The notes under the pieces were generated by a model. That model made no database searches. It saw nothing but the letters and a program-made list of their open reading frames with translations, and had not been told where the DNA came from. DNA of 64,000 bases from Notospermus geniculatus (Eukaryota; Nemertea; Pilidiophora; Heteronemertea; Lineidae), in assembly GCA_002633025.1 (NCBI GenBank), contig NMRB01000023.1, forward strand, positions 729,486 to 793,485, read 5' to 3'. The position numbers and the translations under genes were made by a program. Shown here one piece after another: positions 10,801-24,894 of this stretch (position 1 is the stretch's first letter; every line of letters begins with the position of its first letter).

Positions 10801-13800
10801 GCGACATGCCGATGTAATGAGTTTACTAATTGAAGTGCAGTAATCAACATTCAATCGTGATTTAAGGTATGCCATTCTTGGACGTTTATATCGGCGGAAT
10901 GGACCGTGTAATTGCTCCTTGCCGGCATGTAGTTGATGAAGTACATTCACTTAGCGAGTCATCATGCTGTAGCTTTTTTGGCGGAAACGACAGGCTGAAT
11001 ATTAGGTGGTGATAATCATCATCATCATCGTTTTGTGAGCTGCGATAGCCATCAGTTGGCTTTGGGCTCCTCCGAGTTAACGTAGCTAATACGGTGCCAA
11101 AACAAGCTTGGGATAAGTAACGCCAAGGTGAAAAGTAACACCAAGAAGAATATTCAACACTTCTCCTCGGGAAGCAAAGACAGCCAGTTGTCGATCACCA
11201 ACGTTAAAGAACCGGAGAAAATCGTGGTGTTCAATCCAGTTTACTTTCCTGTCGTGCGATGACATGTCGCCCGGGTCGATTGAACATCACTCGACAAGCA
11301 GCTGAAGAATTCTGATGGATCATTGACACATGTAGCTGGCGTGAGAACAAGCCAGACTCAATCGTGCAAAACGATGGTCTGTCCGTGATGTGGTTCAAAA
11401 TACGACAAACCAATAGTGGTCATTCTTCCGGACAAGCTGCCAATAGAATGTTCAAACACAGTCAGAATGAACCAAAAATACATGTACTCAAGATATATGA
11501 CCATGTATAGTTCTCAGTCACCGGTAAACATTTATGTGAAGCTAAATTGTTCTTTCGGTGAAGCTTTAACAATCAACACTGTTGGAATTTAATTAAGGCA
11601 GCCTTTGGCAGTAACCTGTTGTCATCGACAGCTTTATTGTGCTTGGCAATATCAGATGCAACCAAATGATGAAGTATGGTGCAGCAAACAAGAATCATGC
11701 AAGAAGCATGGTTTATCACCAGTCTATGAGATCACCAAAATTCCTCAAAGCCCTTTATCAAAATGTTGCATTTCTGCCATCAACAGAAGCAAAAAGGACT
11801 AAGGACGATACTCGAGACCCCAAAGGTACCATGTTCCAGAACGATGTCGATACACTGTCACTAAAAATGTGACAGCTCGAAGACAAATAAGGTGGCGCCC
11901 TCCTGGCCTCGTGGGGTCTATCATGTTCTGAGCCTTCGTTTGAGGTGTTTGCAGGGCGTTTGCAATTCTCTTGCTCGTCGCATGGGGGCTTTTTGTTCGT
12001 TCACGTCAGCTTTAACGCCAATGGGGATGGTAGCTCAACAGAGGGCAGCACACCGAAATCCAGTCATAATACAATGGACGCCTTTTGTATTGGAAATTGA
12101 TCAGGACCGGGATGTTAGTTTCATTTCAATAGTTTTAACCACTAGTGACACCTATTGAAAAAGTCGGCTATCGTCCCCATTAAGTCTAAGGTGGCGTGGT
12201 AGTCCGCCTGCAGGCATTCTTCTTTGTCATTGCAACATCGCCGTGTCTCTGATTTCTGTTCAAACACCGGCAGCACGGAACTTGGTGGCCTTGAAGTGCC
12301 AGTCGTTCCCACTGTATCCCCCTGGTTACGCTGAGAGGGCATGAAACTGAAGGGATAAACCAGCACAGAGTGCATGGGACAACTGTAAGAATAGCCGTGT
12401 CTTTTATCACCGCCTTTTGTGTGGGTAAAATGGGCCTAATGACTGACTGTGAAAGCCCTATTGTAAAGCCAACTCTCTGAATGATAACAATCGAGCACTT
12501 GGGCTGTTCTTTTTACTGTGGGAACAGTCTGTGAAATGCATTCAAAAATACTCTGTGCTGGTTTAATACCTTTTTAATCGAGAAAACGAGGTTTTGATGG
12601 CCAATACGTATGAATCTGCACGTGAACATGTTCGACCAAGGTTACATTTTTCCCGGACATTTTTTCATCGCAGTGCGGACGTTCGTAAATAATTAGTTCA
12701 TTTCTGAAAGTTGAACATAAGAACCAGAACCAGGAATTCCTGGTCCCCCGATGGGTTAGTTATTACTGACAGATTCCTTGCGAGATTCAAGATGCGTTCG
12801 AAAAAGGTAAGGTATTTTAATGTGTAGAAAAGAAACGGATAGTTGTTCAAAAGGATGGGTTTAATTCACTAACGAAGATAACTTTCGCGAAGAAACAACC
12901 ATCATTATTAGTAATTTGCCGCAGGTAGAGTGAAATACGGAACATTTGTCTATTTGTTGCTCTCGTGTTTTAGGCCAATATTAGCCTCATCCACGCTCGA
13001 CTCGGCATGGAGTCGCTACGATAAATCACCAAAAAGCAGGCGTAAAATGGTAGCTCCAACTTCCAATATGGCTACCAAGTGGCCATCTTGGATTTGCATT
13101 CTGCTCCTTAGCAAATAAAATGCTACAACCTCCGTTTCCACAAGTGGTTGAAATGAAGCAATTTGCGGCTTATACTGGAACCACTTAGGAAAGTTCAGGA
13201 CATGTTCGCCATGGGCTTGTTATAATAAGTTCTGACAATTGGCATGCTTCGAAGACAACGAGGGAAACAATGGGCCGGTCGCATTCAACCTTTTAATGAC
13301 GGAGAGAACATGCTTATCCGTTGACAACAAGACGTAAAGTGTCTCACCTGCCCAAACGGCATGTTTCGCCTAATTTGTCGCGAGGATTACACTTTTATAT
13401 CCAACCGACCGGAAAGATTTTCTAGTGTGGTGATGTTCCCAAATGTCATTGAAGAAATGAAGAAAGAGCTTGCCTCATCTTGAAACGGTTGTCAACACCT
13501 TCGATAATTCGACCTGATGTGTGTAATAAGAATTCTCGACACTAAATTCCATCTTCATTACCTCGCTAAACATTTCTTCTTTGCTTATTTCTCCAATAAA
13601 GGAAATACGAAAATTTCATTTCATAACTTCCTCGTTCATTACCAAACGTAATATAAACGTCACGCCGACACTAAATGGATTTTATGAAATGGATATGTCA
13701 TGGCCGGATGGGAAGAAGATTCATTCATATCGAAAGGAAAACATGCACATGCACAGCGAGAAAACGTATTGTTTCATACTTGCAGCTCAAGCCGTTTTGA

Positions 13801-13890
13801 AATACATGTACTCGGAATGGGAGTAATATCAAGAACACAGGTCGAGTCTGGATGGGAGGCTAGTAAATATTTCTGAGTGGTCTTAAAAGC
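7831..13890. other. Gene-poor interval
   Basis: Six kilobases without a supported gene. Small structures only: a short inverted repeat at about 8455-8508 (GCCATCTTGAAAATCAAGATT against AATCTTAAAGATGGC) and an 18-bp tandem duplication at 8950-8985 (GGCCTTCCTTAACGGTAT). A GC-richer patch at 10480-10800 gives open frames of about 93-107 codons on both strands, none recognisable. Exons of an undetected gene could be hidden here. Confidence 0.4.
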
Positions 13891-13895
13891 CAAGG

Positions 13896-13997
13896 GTCGT
13901 ATGCATAAAGGTGGAATAAGCTTATTCCACGTATAACTTAATGTTATAACGTTAAGTTATACCTGGAATAAGCTTATTCCACCTTTATGCATACGGG
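13896..13997. mobile_element. 100-bp near-perfect palindrome (MITE-like)
   Basis: Arms at 13898-13941 and 13952-13995 are almost perfectly complementary over 44 bp (CGTATGCATAAAGGTGGAAT at the left end, its inverse at the right), separated by a loop of about 10 bases around TTATAACG. Each arm contains the smaller palindrome GGAATAAGCTTATTCC. There is no coding capacity. The GGGTCGTATGCAT and ATGCATACGGGCCC ends resemble termini of short non-autonomous DNA transposons. Confidence 0.9.
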
Positions 13998-14065
13998 CCC
14001 AAGTGTACAAATACATGTATAATATTGCTTTAAAGATTGTTGAGCTAGGCCTTAAGGAATTTTTT

Positions 14066-14100
14066 TAGGGACTTCATAGCCCAGTGGATAAAGTGTCAAT
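14066..14100 (+). repeat. tRNA-like A box, probable SINE head
   Basis: TAGCCCAGTGGATAAAGTG at 14077-14095 matches the D-arm/A-box pattern of polymerase III promoters. No matching B box follows at tRNA spacing, so this is at most a truncated SINE head or tRNA pseudogene. Confidence 0.3.
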
Positions 14101-14110
14101 CTCAGACATA

Positions 14111-17100
14111 ACAAGTATGTCAAAATAATGTCAAATTAACTAACATGTTGAAAATTCACGCACCACGAAGTGCCCAATTCATCACTTGAGGGCATGAATG
14201 TTAGTAGGCCTAGGCCCTGAGCCTAAAAAATAATAAAATACACATCAGCGATTGAGAGTTTACAAAGTTTTTATAGATGGAAGAATGTAGATCTATATAT
14301 AATCCGGTATACAGGCTGTTCCAAAAAGATTCCACTACTACATGTATGCCGTCTCTTACAGATGCTGGAGCAGTGTGCACTTGTTGCACGTTTCCTTTGA
14401 TGTGCATTACTTGTACAACAGTGAGACTGTTGGTATCGAAGTCTTTAGAGGTATCCAGCAATCACACTTAAAAAAAGGTCTCATAAGGATTCGCTGAGTA
14501 GTCACATCAAAAGAGGCAAGTACTACAGCGTTCCACGTAGAAATTAAGGGTTCAAGCAGTTCCATGTACTAACTGGCCATTTTTTTAGATTAGATATTTC
14601 CCTAATATTCTTCGAAGACTCCTCGTCGGGTATGTCATTTGGATGTCCGATGTTTGCCTCGATGTAGCCTACAGGTTGACGGCTTCAGAATGTGATCAAA
14701 TTCAAGTTCACAATGACTTTCTCCTACATGTATGACCACGGCTCTTTTCTGAGTGGGCCAGTCTGAACACATACACTGAAGAACCGATACGTGTGATTAT
14801 ACCTGCATATAATATACATTTACAGAAAACAATGAAAGAACTTTTGGTTGAGCTTGGAGGAAGTATAATTACTCCTAGGATTGAGTAAAATGAGACTTGC
14901 CTACCTCACTATATATGGTTTATGGTATCCTTCCATTCTTACCAGATCATCAAAGCCCAACGGTATGCTTATCCAATACATTCATGCACACGAAATACCA
15001 AAGAAGAATTTTTCAACTGGGTAAATCCACTGCTGAGATGGTTAGCCCTTAAACCCTAGTGCTCTGGTATGGGGTATTTATATTTAGACACTAATAAGGG
15101 TATAGGTACGGACCAAAACATGTTGTAGGCACATAGGCCTAAGAATATTCTTCCTTTAGACCCTAACAAGTACATGTATATGTAAATGCCAAATGCCCCC
15201 TGCTGGAGGATAATGATGGCATTATCCCTAAACAACACACAACGCCTCTATTAGCCTCGGCATAATTTACCCTTTTCCCTAAGTGCCTACGACTACCGGT
15301 AATCCTATTGTGATGTTTTTACTATAAGTATATCCAAGTTACATGTATGTATCATTGGAAATGCCTGGTAAAGCCGCCTTCAGTGTCAAGGGGCTAAGTG
15401 ACATTATTGGTGTGGCGACATGTCGACATAGACCCAGAATTTAGGAGTCCGGCCAAAAGTTGATGTTCAGATTTCCAAAGAGATCTAATCCATCCCAAAG
15501 GCAACAGGCACCTGTATCACTCCATACATTAGGTGGAATGAACGGAGATATGAGAGATTATCACTGTTTTGTTGTCCAACGAACAGTTTCACATTTTAAA
15601 AGAGTCTTCTTAGTCTAAAAGTGTACCTTTGATGTGACACTTAAGCTCTCCCTCATGGAGTTTGCAAATGTATAAAGTTTACGTTTTGGTTAAAAGTGTA
15701 CGAGTACCCGAGTTATGGATTCAAGAAATGCCGTCTCAACGACTCTCGGTAAAATGTACACGTAAATTTGACTTGGAATCTGCAGTACACTTACAGAAAT
15801 ATCATTTTGAGCAAATCCTTATGTTATTCATAAAAGCATACCGCGTAACGAGTATAGCGGAAATTCACCAACACCGATGACATGTTTATGTTTGCCAGTG
15901 GAACGCATTCTACATCAGGGCGGCAGTAAGGCGATATAACACGAATAAATCAGATTTAATCACGCATTCATTACCACTGGAGATGGAACCACGTCATCAT
16001 ATCACCAAGTACAACCATTTTACCTTTTCTTCCACCCTGGACAGGCCAGTATACAGCTTGACAGCCGACAGCTTCATATTACATGTACTTTTGAGAGAAG
16101 CTGAATCGAAATCTTTCTACATGTATTAAGGAATCTATGAAAAGCCGTCCAAAAATGTCACAATGAAGTCAATCACAATGCTCATTCGACGAATATGTTC
16201 GATCTTATCGCAATGGTTGGGACTGTAACGTTTACCTTATGTTTTCTGGTCAGTGGTAAACTTAATTGTCATAGATCGAACGAATAACGGTAACAGGACA
16301 ATTCATGGCCTAACAACTCGTACCAGGACACTTCGTACCTGGAAAATTCTCAACACACGATTGTCGCCCATTTTACAAAATTTGTGGAATGAGCTTCTTA
16401 CCTTTCGAGATATTGATAGAAACCGGAAGACAAAAGCAACATCATCAAAAGAAGATCGGGTATCCATTTTCTACGAGATTCCCTCCTTTATTGTGCAAAT
16501 GGCAGATCATGGCTGAACCTGAAGAAAAAAGAACATTGAAAATGAGAAGATGATCAGTCGCAGTCGAACTCGAAATCAAAAATGTCTGTCAGATATGTAC
16601 TGCCATGCTCTGCTCAAATCACCCCAAGTGAATGATTGTTTCCTCACAGAGCGGCCGCCTCCCTTCCCCACTAGTCGAGTATTCTACGTGCTCTGCTCTC
16701 TACACTTGGTCAACGAAGCCAAGAAATAACGCACACTGACATCAAATTAAAAATTCATAAATATTTTATCAAATACATCAATTACCAATTGACTCCACTC
16801 TGATGCACGAGGACCAAATGAAACAAAAGACTTGTTTAGAATGCCATGGTTTCAGGATGCGACTGGGAACAGTTGTCGGTGAAACCGACCGTTACCGGTC
16901 GCAGCCTTGCCGCTTGGTGCGCTGATTATTCGGGCGGGCAAATCGGCAAAATCTGTGTAATAACGCTTCATCGAACTGACTATGGGCGAAAAGGCTGGAG
17001 GGTGAAACGACCGGACAACATTGAGTGAACGCGTCCAAAACACCTGTTGATTTAACAATTTTGCCTTATTCATAATTCAACATTCACGGCGCACCATCTT

Positions 17101-17400
17101 TATCCGGTGCGTTCTGCCCCACTTCTCTCTAACGTTGCTTGAAATCAGCAACATCGTCAAAGGAAATACGATCATAAATATTTCAATTAAGAGGAAGAAA
17201 CACGCCACAGGGAACCCAGAGGGCAGCTGTGAATATCATTGATGGCGGTCGACCTTGTTCGGCATGAATATTCCCCGGCCGCCATCTTGGGATGACGAGG
17301 ATCGGCAATAACGACCTTCACCTCGGGCAAGGCTTGGAATAGCTACAGCTCATTGCCCACAGTAATACCATTTGATCACGGTCTGTTGCCCTCTCACACC
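14111..17400. other. Gene-poor interval
   Basis: AT-rich sequence with many ACATGTA motifs. Open frames up to 87 codons lack recognisable motifs. No repeat array or RNA gene stands out. Confidence 0.45.
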
Positions 17401-17405
17401 AAAGA

Positions 17406-17827
17406 TAAAGTCTGGCAACACCTATCTTCGACCTAATGGAATGCGGAAGTCATGTAATGTGACAAAGCTTTGCGGTTTATAATCATGCCTGTCGATCACT
17501 TGTGGTTGTTCCCCGATTGTTCGCGTTGACCACCGGTCAGTATATAGGCTCTGAAGGGGGTCAGATAGAAGACTAGAAAATCGCTACTGCGGTGGTCAAA
17601 ACACTAAAATTTTAGCACTTTTTCAAGGATCCTTGAAAAAGTGCTAAAATTTTAGTGTTTTGGCCACCGCAGAAGCATTTTTCTGGTCTTCCATCTGACC
17701 CCCTTCAGAGCCTATATACTCCGGTCATTCAATAGCCGCGTGTGATTAAAGGTCCGTGGAAAATCCAACGATCAATTTCCTAGCTTCCGCATTCCATTAG
17801 GTCAAAGATAGATGTTGCCAGACTTTA
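17406..17827. mobile_element. Nested foldback element with a 190-bp palindromic core
   Basis: The outer arms, 17406-17449 and 17784-17827, are inverted copies starting TAAAGTCTGGCAACA. Inside them a nearly perfect palindrome runs from about 17532 to 17728, centred on GGATCC at 17628-17633 with no loop. Its inner arms include CACTAAAATTTTAGCACTTT and GGCTCTGAAGGGGGTCAGAT. The element is 422 bp and encodes nothing. A core with this little divergence suggests recent insertion, or repair of one arm from the other. Confidence 0.92.
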
Positions 17828-17833
17828 CCACCG

Positions 17834-20800
17834 ACGGTATTCTTTTACATGCTGCGACAAGCTCTGACCATACCCTTATCATAGTGGTGATATAGGTACA
17901 ACCCTGGACGACCCACCCCTTTACCACTGTATCCAGCTGCTAGCTGCCGTCCTCGCCGTCCATACCTGACGCGGCATGTGGTCCTGTAATCAGTCGTCGG
18001 TAGTAGGCCTATTCGCTCAGATGCACGACTGATCTTTGTTTTCATCATCGTGTAGACCTATGTCATGTATGTGCAAGTATTTGCTTGTCGGGAATCAGGA
18101 CAACAATTCGGGCAACCACGAGTCAATTCACAGCAGATGGAATCAAATAAGAGAACGCAAGGGAAGCAAAGGCTGACTGGTGGCCTATCGGCCCTCTTCA
18201 GTCCCTGATGTTAATATTAGATATACACAGAACTGATAATTATAGGGCAATCCATTGATCAGTTGATTAGTAGCTGCTACATGTATAAGGGTCTAAGACA
18301 TAGACGCCTTCGAAAGAGTGCGTGGCGAAAGCTTCCCAGCGCCCAGAACATTTTCTACCTCAGCGTACTCACAAATTACAACGCCAAGCGAACTGAGTGA
18401 AGATTGTGCAATGTCTTGCTTGACTGTAACTCTATCTTATCTTCAGCAAGAACTCTTTGAAGCGCTCACAAGCACTCGCTCTTCATTTTTGTAACTTCTA
18501 TTAAAATCACATCTTAAAATGTCACATCATAAATAATTGCCAGCATGCCCAGTTCACCTCTCTCAGATCACGTAGAACACACGTTCAACAAGTCCAGATG
18601 AGACACAAAAACTCCCATCTGCAAACTTATGAACATCAAGCCGCCAGATAACAAGGAGAAGAACGATAAAGGTCATAGACGTGAGTTCTTTTTGACTAGT
18701 TTTCGTGTCGTTTGGGATCATTCGATGCCCCAGGTTCGATGACGGATCGGAAACCCGACACAACTCCGGCCATCGCCGCTGAGAATGTGCCAGCGACTTC
18801 CTTTGAAAGCAATGGCGGTGTTTTTATACACGCTAATAAGGCCAGAACATGAGGCGAATACGAATTCAGAAAAGACATGTTTTTAAGGACCTACAAAGAC
18901 AAATGGGAGATGTCCGGTAAGGTTTGCTGTTAGCCGGTTCGTTCGCGACATGCTTTGAAGAGTAGGAAATCTTGGTTGTCTCCAGCAGTCCACAAATGGC
19001 TGCTTCTCGTGCAAGTTGGCGCTCGATCGGCAATTATCATTGTTGGTTTCCTTACGACGTTCGCTGAGACCAAGGAACGACTGCCGATAGGTTTCTCTGG
19101 CTGAGAGATCCAACTTGTTTGAGAAGACTCTCGTGGAGGAGCGCCTACAGGGAGGAACGTTGAAGCAGCATTTCGTTACCCCAACGATCTCACCCATCTC
19201 ATACCAGCACAAGTAGTACATGTGCATACATGTACTTCTATCCTTGCCAAGAGCAATGACTCTACATTTTGTTTGACATTTACCACAGTCATCTAACGTT
19301 TCACTTTGCTGTTCCCCGAGGAAATTGAGTTTCTCACTTGCTTTGTTCTTCGATCAGTTCTCTTACAACATCTGAAGTGTTTTCTAATGCCAGTCCTTAG
19401 GTTATCATCAACCCTCTCGTGAAAAACACACTACTCAATGCAGTCTACGGCAACATCTTTCACAAAAGTCCAACTCAATCGTCAGCCAATCATCCAGCCT
19501 AGTTGACATTCCCTTATCGCTGCATGTCCTTTCCCAACCCAACACTCTATGATACAATTAGGGAATATCCCATTATGGACACCATCAATGAATGCTAATT
19601 AATTGCTTGCTAAGGACGTGTGTACCTACAATCCAGAGCCTAAGACCTAACACTTATGCCAGCAGTAAGTTGTACAAGAGCTGTTGCTTTGCCTTCCTTC
19701 CTTCGTTCCTTTAATTGAAAACAAACCTTTCACGATATCTCTTTAATATACATGTACCATGTTTGGACGGGCCATTAGTATCGACTTACAAATCTCTCTG
19801 TGTTCGAAGGAATGTCTTTGGGCGAGATGACTTCTAATTGTCATCACCACACCTGCTACACACACCCTTATCATTTTTATAGAGTGACGCATGTCGCTGC
19901 AAGAAAAGAGTGGAACATCTCTACCATTAACGAACACACCTGCCAAATGGCCGTACCTCGATTGAAAGGACACTGGATTTGACGCAATAAGACGGATCAG
20001 GACATCTCACAATCTGGAAGCTCCTTTGAAAAAGTCTCTCCTTGAAAAGCGATGAAGGTACATGTACGACCAGGGCAATTTCGCTTCCCTGGGCCAGCTC
20101 TTTTAGCGAAGACATCGAGAACGTCAGCGTTGGTCAAAGTAATGAGTGATAGTTCTTGATATCTTACCCGACGGAACATCATCAAGACCCATTTGACTTC
20201 CTGTGCAAATAACGTTGCATATCACATCCTGGGTAAAAAATTCATACAGATGTTTGATTATCAGAACCCCCATAACGTCTTTCTGATGGTGTATCAATCA
20301 TGGAATGCTATTGTCGAAATGGAATGTGAGCTCATGAATAAGAATCATGATGATATTCTACGGGGAAGAACTCCGTTTCTGCTCAGAAACAGTCAGATGA
20401 TACATCATGTGGTGGAAAACGATAGGGATTGATCACATATCAAGGGCTCCATATAAAACCATCCTGAGGCTAAAAATGGTACGGACTGATGAAAAATCAC
20501 ATCCCACTATATTACCAAGCAATAGCGTGCGAACGAGACCAACATGAGAAACAGGGATGGGACAAGTCAAACAGCATAAAAGAAGTATTACAAGCTACCC
20601 GCTTGCCAAAAACAGAACATTGGAAACAATCCTTCGAACAACCCATTAACTTCTCATTAACATTCACCCCACATTGAATGCACCACCAAATGGACTGGTA
20701 CTCGACCTGTGGCGTGACGGAGAGGATGAGCTCTCGAGCGAAGACTTTGACAACAAAGTGCCCATCGCCCTGTGAACAAGCCCAACTTCGCTACCAAGAC

Positions 20801-22087
20801 TTGCAGCGCCAGTAAAACTCGTCGCGGAGAGCCAATGGTTCCTAGACAAATACCAACAAGAATTGCCATGAAGTGTCTCTCTACTGGTCATCACTCTAGG
20901 GCCCTTAAGGCTGATCAATGGCTCTCATAAAAGTTACAATTTTATTACCGTCACATCTTTCCTCGCTCGCTATTATGAGATTTTCACATATCCTGATTGG
21001 CATGGCCGTGTATTGACCACCGAGACGACAGACAGGGTTGCGTGGTGGGAAACCTGATGGGGTAATATGTCAATATCCGTCAGCGTACAATCAACGCCAC
21101 AAGAAAGAAGTACTTCATCTATATTGCCTGATTCATATAATCCAGACGTGACAGGCACGTCAAAACTGCGACTGACCTCAGATATAGAGACATTAGAACT
21201 TTCCCTGTGGGCATTAAAGAAGCGTCAACCTCTTCTAACCCGGGAGGAACTTTCTTGGGAGCAAAACGACTAAATTTAACAGACGAATGGCTTTTCATTG
21301 CAAGTGCAATACGGCGTAAACTGGCTGGCAAGTGGAAGTATCCACACAACGTAATATATGGACATTTCGATTCAGTCTGGAAGTGGTTGTCAGTGTAGAA
21401 TGTCCGTAGACATAAGGAAAATTTCAATCGTTCATTTGGTCACCAGCCATGAGATTCTTTAACAACTTCCTCAGACTAAGAGACGGGTGGCCCGGTGAGG
21501 CTAGGACACCCTTCGTGGTAACCATCTTCAATTTCCGATTTCTGCCAATCACAGCCATGCGTTTTGGATAACCTGTGTTCTTTACACGACATGGTGATGG
21601 CGATTGGCTGTACATTGAAAATAAGAAGCTATCAGATCCTCAACTTAATCAGACCACTTGTCAAAATTTATGGACAAGACCCTGCTCTTTATTTAGCGGG
21701 GCCATCAACAAGTGACTTTCCAATAACACTACGCATCATCGCTTTGACGAGAGCCTAAGAGAAACCGTAGTGGCTCCGAACCATTTCCCCAGTGATTCCA
21801 GAATATTATCGAGTACGTAAAAAGCTTATCCAGTGATTTAAGGTGTCTCACTCACAAAAACCATCCCAGACGTCAGTGACACCGGAATTCGCAGTCTATG
21901 TAACGCCTTGTTCAACGACCCGAGCGAATGTCTCCGAGCATTTGCGGATAATTTTCAAGGATCATTAACGGTGAGTTATGGAGCTGCTACGAATACAGCC
22001 GTGAATCAGGCGAAAGAATTACGTCGGATCAAACAGGATTGTTCACCGCTACTCGCTGAAATACTTGAGGCAATACGCAAGAGAAGT
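17834..22087. other. Gene-poor interval
   Basis: No supported gene. Between about 20160 and 22097 several plus-strand open frames follow one another with interrupting stops and frame changes. They look protein-like in places, but none has a recognisable motif and their number fits chance, so they are not annotated. A minus-strand frame of 114 codons at 18883-19227 is equally anonymous. Confidence 0.4.
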
Positions 22088-22166
22088 ACGCTGTGAAGAA
22101 ATACATGTTCATGTAGCTTGTCTTCGGCGAGATTACATGTTCATGCAGCTTGTCTTCGGCGAGATT
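22088..22166. repeat. Two-copy tandem duplication, about 37 bp
   Basis: The unit ACATGTTCATG(T/C)AGCTTGTCTTCGGCGAGATT is present twice in a row with one substitution. It lies inside a minus-strand open frame, where it would repeat about 12 residues. It is probably a replication-slippage duplication. Confidence 0.85.
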
Positions 22167-24779
22167 GGGTGAAATCCAGACATACTCGTTCCGCGATTTT
22201 AGGCCCATACGAGCATTATAGAACACAAGAAAATTTTCAAGGGAGCAGTATATTTTGCCATCGGTCCATGACCACACGAAGCAGAATTGATCGGTGACCA
22301 AGGAACTGACGGCTGCGGATGATCTACCGAGGATTAGTTGCCGATATCTCATTTTTGGCTGATTTACCTAAAGCCGGGGGACGCTGAAGATAAGATGGAT
22401 TACCATGAATCTGCATTTGTCCATCCGAGGTGTGGATTAATAGGGAGGCCAGAAGCCCATAATGGGGATGCAGAGTGGTTAGAGATGCTTACCACGTCCA
22501 TCGCCCAATAACGTGCCTTGGTGGATCCTCAACAACGATGGCCCCACCACAGAAAGATCGTTAGAATACGAAGAGACTCCCACACTCACAGCCTGTGGTT
22601 AATGATCAAATCAAGCATGAACCTGAGATGTGTTGTCAATACGAAAGCCAAGTTTGAGTGCGGCGACGGGTGGTGGCAGAGAGACGACCAGACATCAGAT
22701 CGAACACCTTCATGTTCTGAATCTGGATCGTGGGTAATGATGGGGAAAAATAGCCTGGCGGAGACAAGCTGGTTTTCCAATATCAGAGGCCGAAAGTTTC
22801 CGAATGAGTTACAAAGTCAATAGGACCCCAAAGGTCTTTCGTGGACGCTACTCTAATGATGTGCCTCGGTGGTTCCACGCATGCGTACGTAAGACGCTGG
22901 TACATGACACTTCCATTCAGAATAGACGAGGGACGGAAAAAATCCCACTGACCAGTAGCGATGTTGTTATAGAACTGACGCCATTCATGAAACATAACTA
23001 GAAATGCCATGATCGCAAATTCCATATTTTCTTCATCTGTCTTTCAATGACAGCCACACGTGATAAGAACATGAAAATGCTCAGATCCAACTGGCAAGAC
23101 GTTTTTACCAGACATCACACTTTCACTAAATCGAGTGTCACAACAACACTTCACAAATCACCCATTAGCATCATTGCACATCTACTCTACGATTTCAGTA
23201 GAAGCGGAGTCGTAAAATGCTTTTTGGCACGCCAAGCCTAATCAACCATCGAAACGACGACCTGTGAAGGAATGCAAATAGCTGTTCTTGCTGTTGATAT
23301 GCAGCGGATGAAGCTCGTAAATGTCAGGACCGGTCGCTTTCTCCTGTTTTCCTAGATCCTTCTTCGGCCTGGTGAAAGAAAACTGGACAAGAACCAGTAC
23401 GCCATTCGCTTTAGTGCAAACGATTATGAAAAGAATGCAAACAGCCCATTACCATCGGTTGGCGTTGCTTTATCCAACCAATTGGTCAACGAACGCCGAC
23501 AACGTGAATGCAGAGTGCCCCCTTTTTCATTGACAGTAAGAATCTCATCGCGTGGCACTTCGATCGGATCAAAGTGAGCGGAAAGTTAGTTATTGCCATT
23601 TGATTGAATTATTATATGAAAACACAGGCGGATTTGATGTCATTTGCACTTCGTGATAGGCGTAGGCTGGGCTGGTTCGCCGGTAAGGTTGGCAGACAGA
23701 GCATAAAGTGTCACGGCAACTCAGACTCGTCGGTCAGTGACATCTTGGTACGCCTGAGGCGAAATAAGTACATAGGTATTTGAGATAGATGTATACTCCG
23801 CGGAAAACATTCGTTGTTAGCCTAGCCTGAGGCTTGGAAGAACTGTTTCCAAACTCCTTCGGTAGACCCTAATGGTTCTTAAGAGGCTCGACTGGTGCAC
23901 GCTTCAAAGACGGTCATACAAACCACTTGACTTTTATCAATGTACAATTTCCTATGTACGAAATAAACATATATATATAATGTTGACTTGACCCATCACT
24001 AACGATGGACAGGGAGGCGCATGTCACAATCGCTTGACCACAGGACAGAGATTGTCGGCTTTGACCGACAGACATTGTCGGCTTTGACCGACTTGAATTC
24101 ACCATAACCCGCCAATGACCGACTTGAATTCATACATAAGCTGCGAAATCCTTTATCTGGAAAAATATACATCAACTGTTAGAGCCATGAAAAGGTTCAT
24201 GCCGACGCTTTCCCAGTTGATTGATATGATGTGATGTGTCACAGATATGACGGAGGTGACTGATCCAGTCTGTAGTTCTTATTAGATTCCACAATGGTTC
24301 ATCGTGTGTGCTAAATTGCAACAAGTGATGCATCAAGAGCAATGTTTAGCAAATCAGGAAGAATCTGTAGGGGGTATCAAAGACGGTGTAATGTTATTAC
24401 CAGGTTCCCCAAGGGAAGGAGACGTGGAGGATTCCGAATGTTTGCTTTGGTTAGATATATATTGGCATGATTTACGAGTTGAGGGTATGTCAAGAAATTA
24501 CACCGCGGATAACTTGGGATTAGGATCGGCTCTTAGCACTTTGATGATTGAACTCGAAAACGACCATCCCTCAACTGTGGACACTGTGCGCTGGTTTCCA
24601 CTCAGATTATAGAAGTGACTGAAACTGGTGTAACGATTGCCAGAGTTGATAGATCGCTGAGTGTTCCGAAGCATTTTTTGACATTGACAAGTCTGTGTGT
24701 TGTGTCCCTATTTTCAGCTCGTGGCTATTTCGTCAGTCTATTTTAGGGGAACACTGGCAGGTGGTGCAACCCGCACCAG
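22167..24779. other. Gene-poor interval
   Basis: No supported gene. Overlapping open frames on both strands (for example 22518-22823 plus, 22783-23025 minus) are anonymous and mutually exclusive. A small repeated block, TGTCGGCTTTGACCGAC, occurs twice near 24052-24090, and GACCGACTTGAATTCA also occurs twice near 24088-24130. Confidence 0.4.
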
Positions 24780-24894
24780 CTTTTAATATGAGGTATGACA
24801 CCACCAGCACCAACCAAAAATGAGGTGAAATATGGACACTTCATTTTTTGGTGGCGCAGGTTGTGTCATATCTTATATTAAAATGTCATATGTT
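24780..24894. mobile_element. Hairpin element, family of three, copy 1
   Basis: Imperfect palindrome: TTTTAATATGAGGTATGACA at the left end and its diverged inverse ending TTATATTAAAA at the right, centred near AAATATGGACAC. Both arms contain a CACCA(A)CCAAAAATGAGGTG-type block. Copies 2 and 3 lie 0.5 kb downstream. Confidence 0.85.

Noticed and set aside
10480-10850. GC-richer patch with frames of 93-107 codons on both strands, like a CpG-rich first exon.
   Set aside because: No start context, donor or domain that I could defend; antisense frames mirror each other as expected in GC-rich sequence.
22455-22500. A-box-like GCAGAGTGGTTAGAGATGC, as in tRNA or SINE heads.
   Set aside because: No B box follows within tRNA or SINE spacing.
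20160-23025. A run of protein-like open frames on both strands, at first suggestive of a decayed integrated virus or pseudogene.
   Set aside because: Pieces are 60-100 codons, in changing frames and on opposite strands, with no recognisable domain. Frames of this length are expected by chance in this much sequence. A translated search would be needed to revive the idea.
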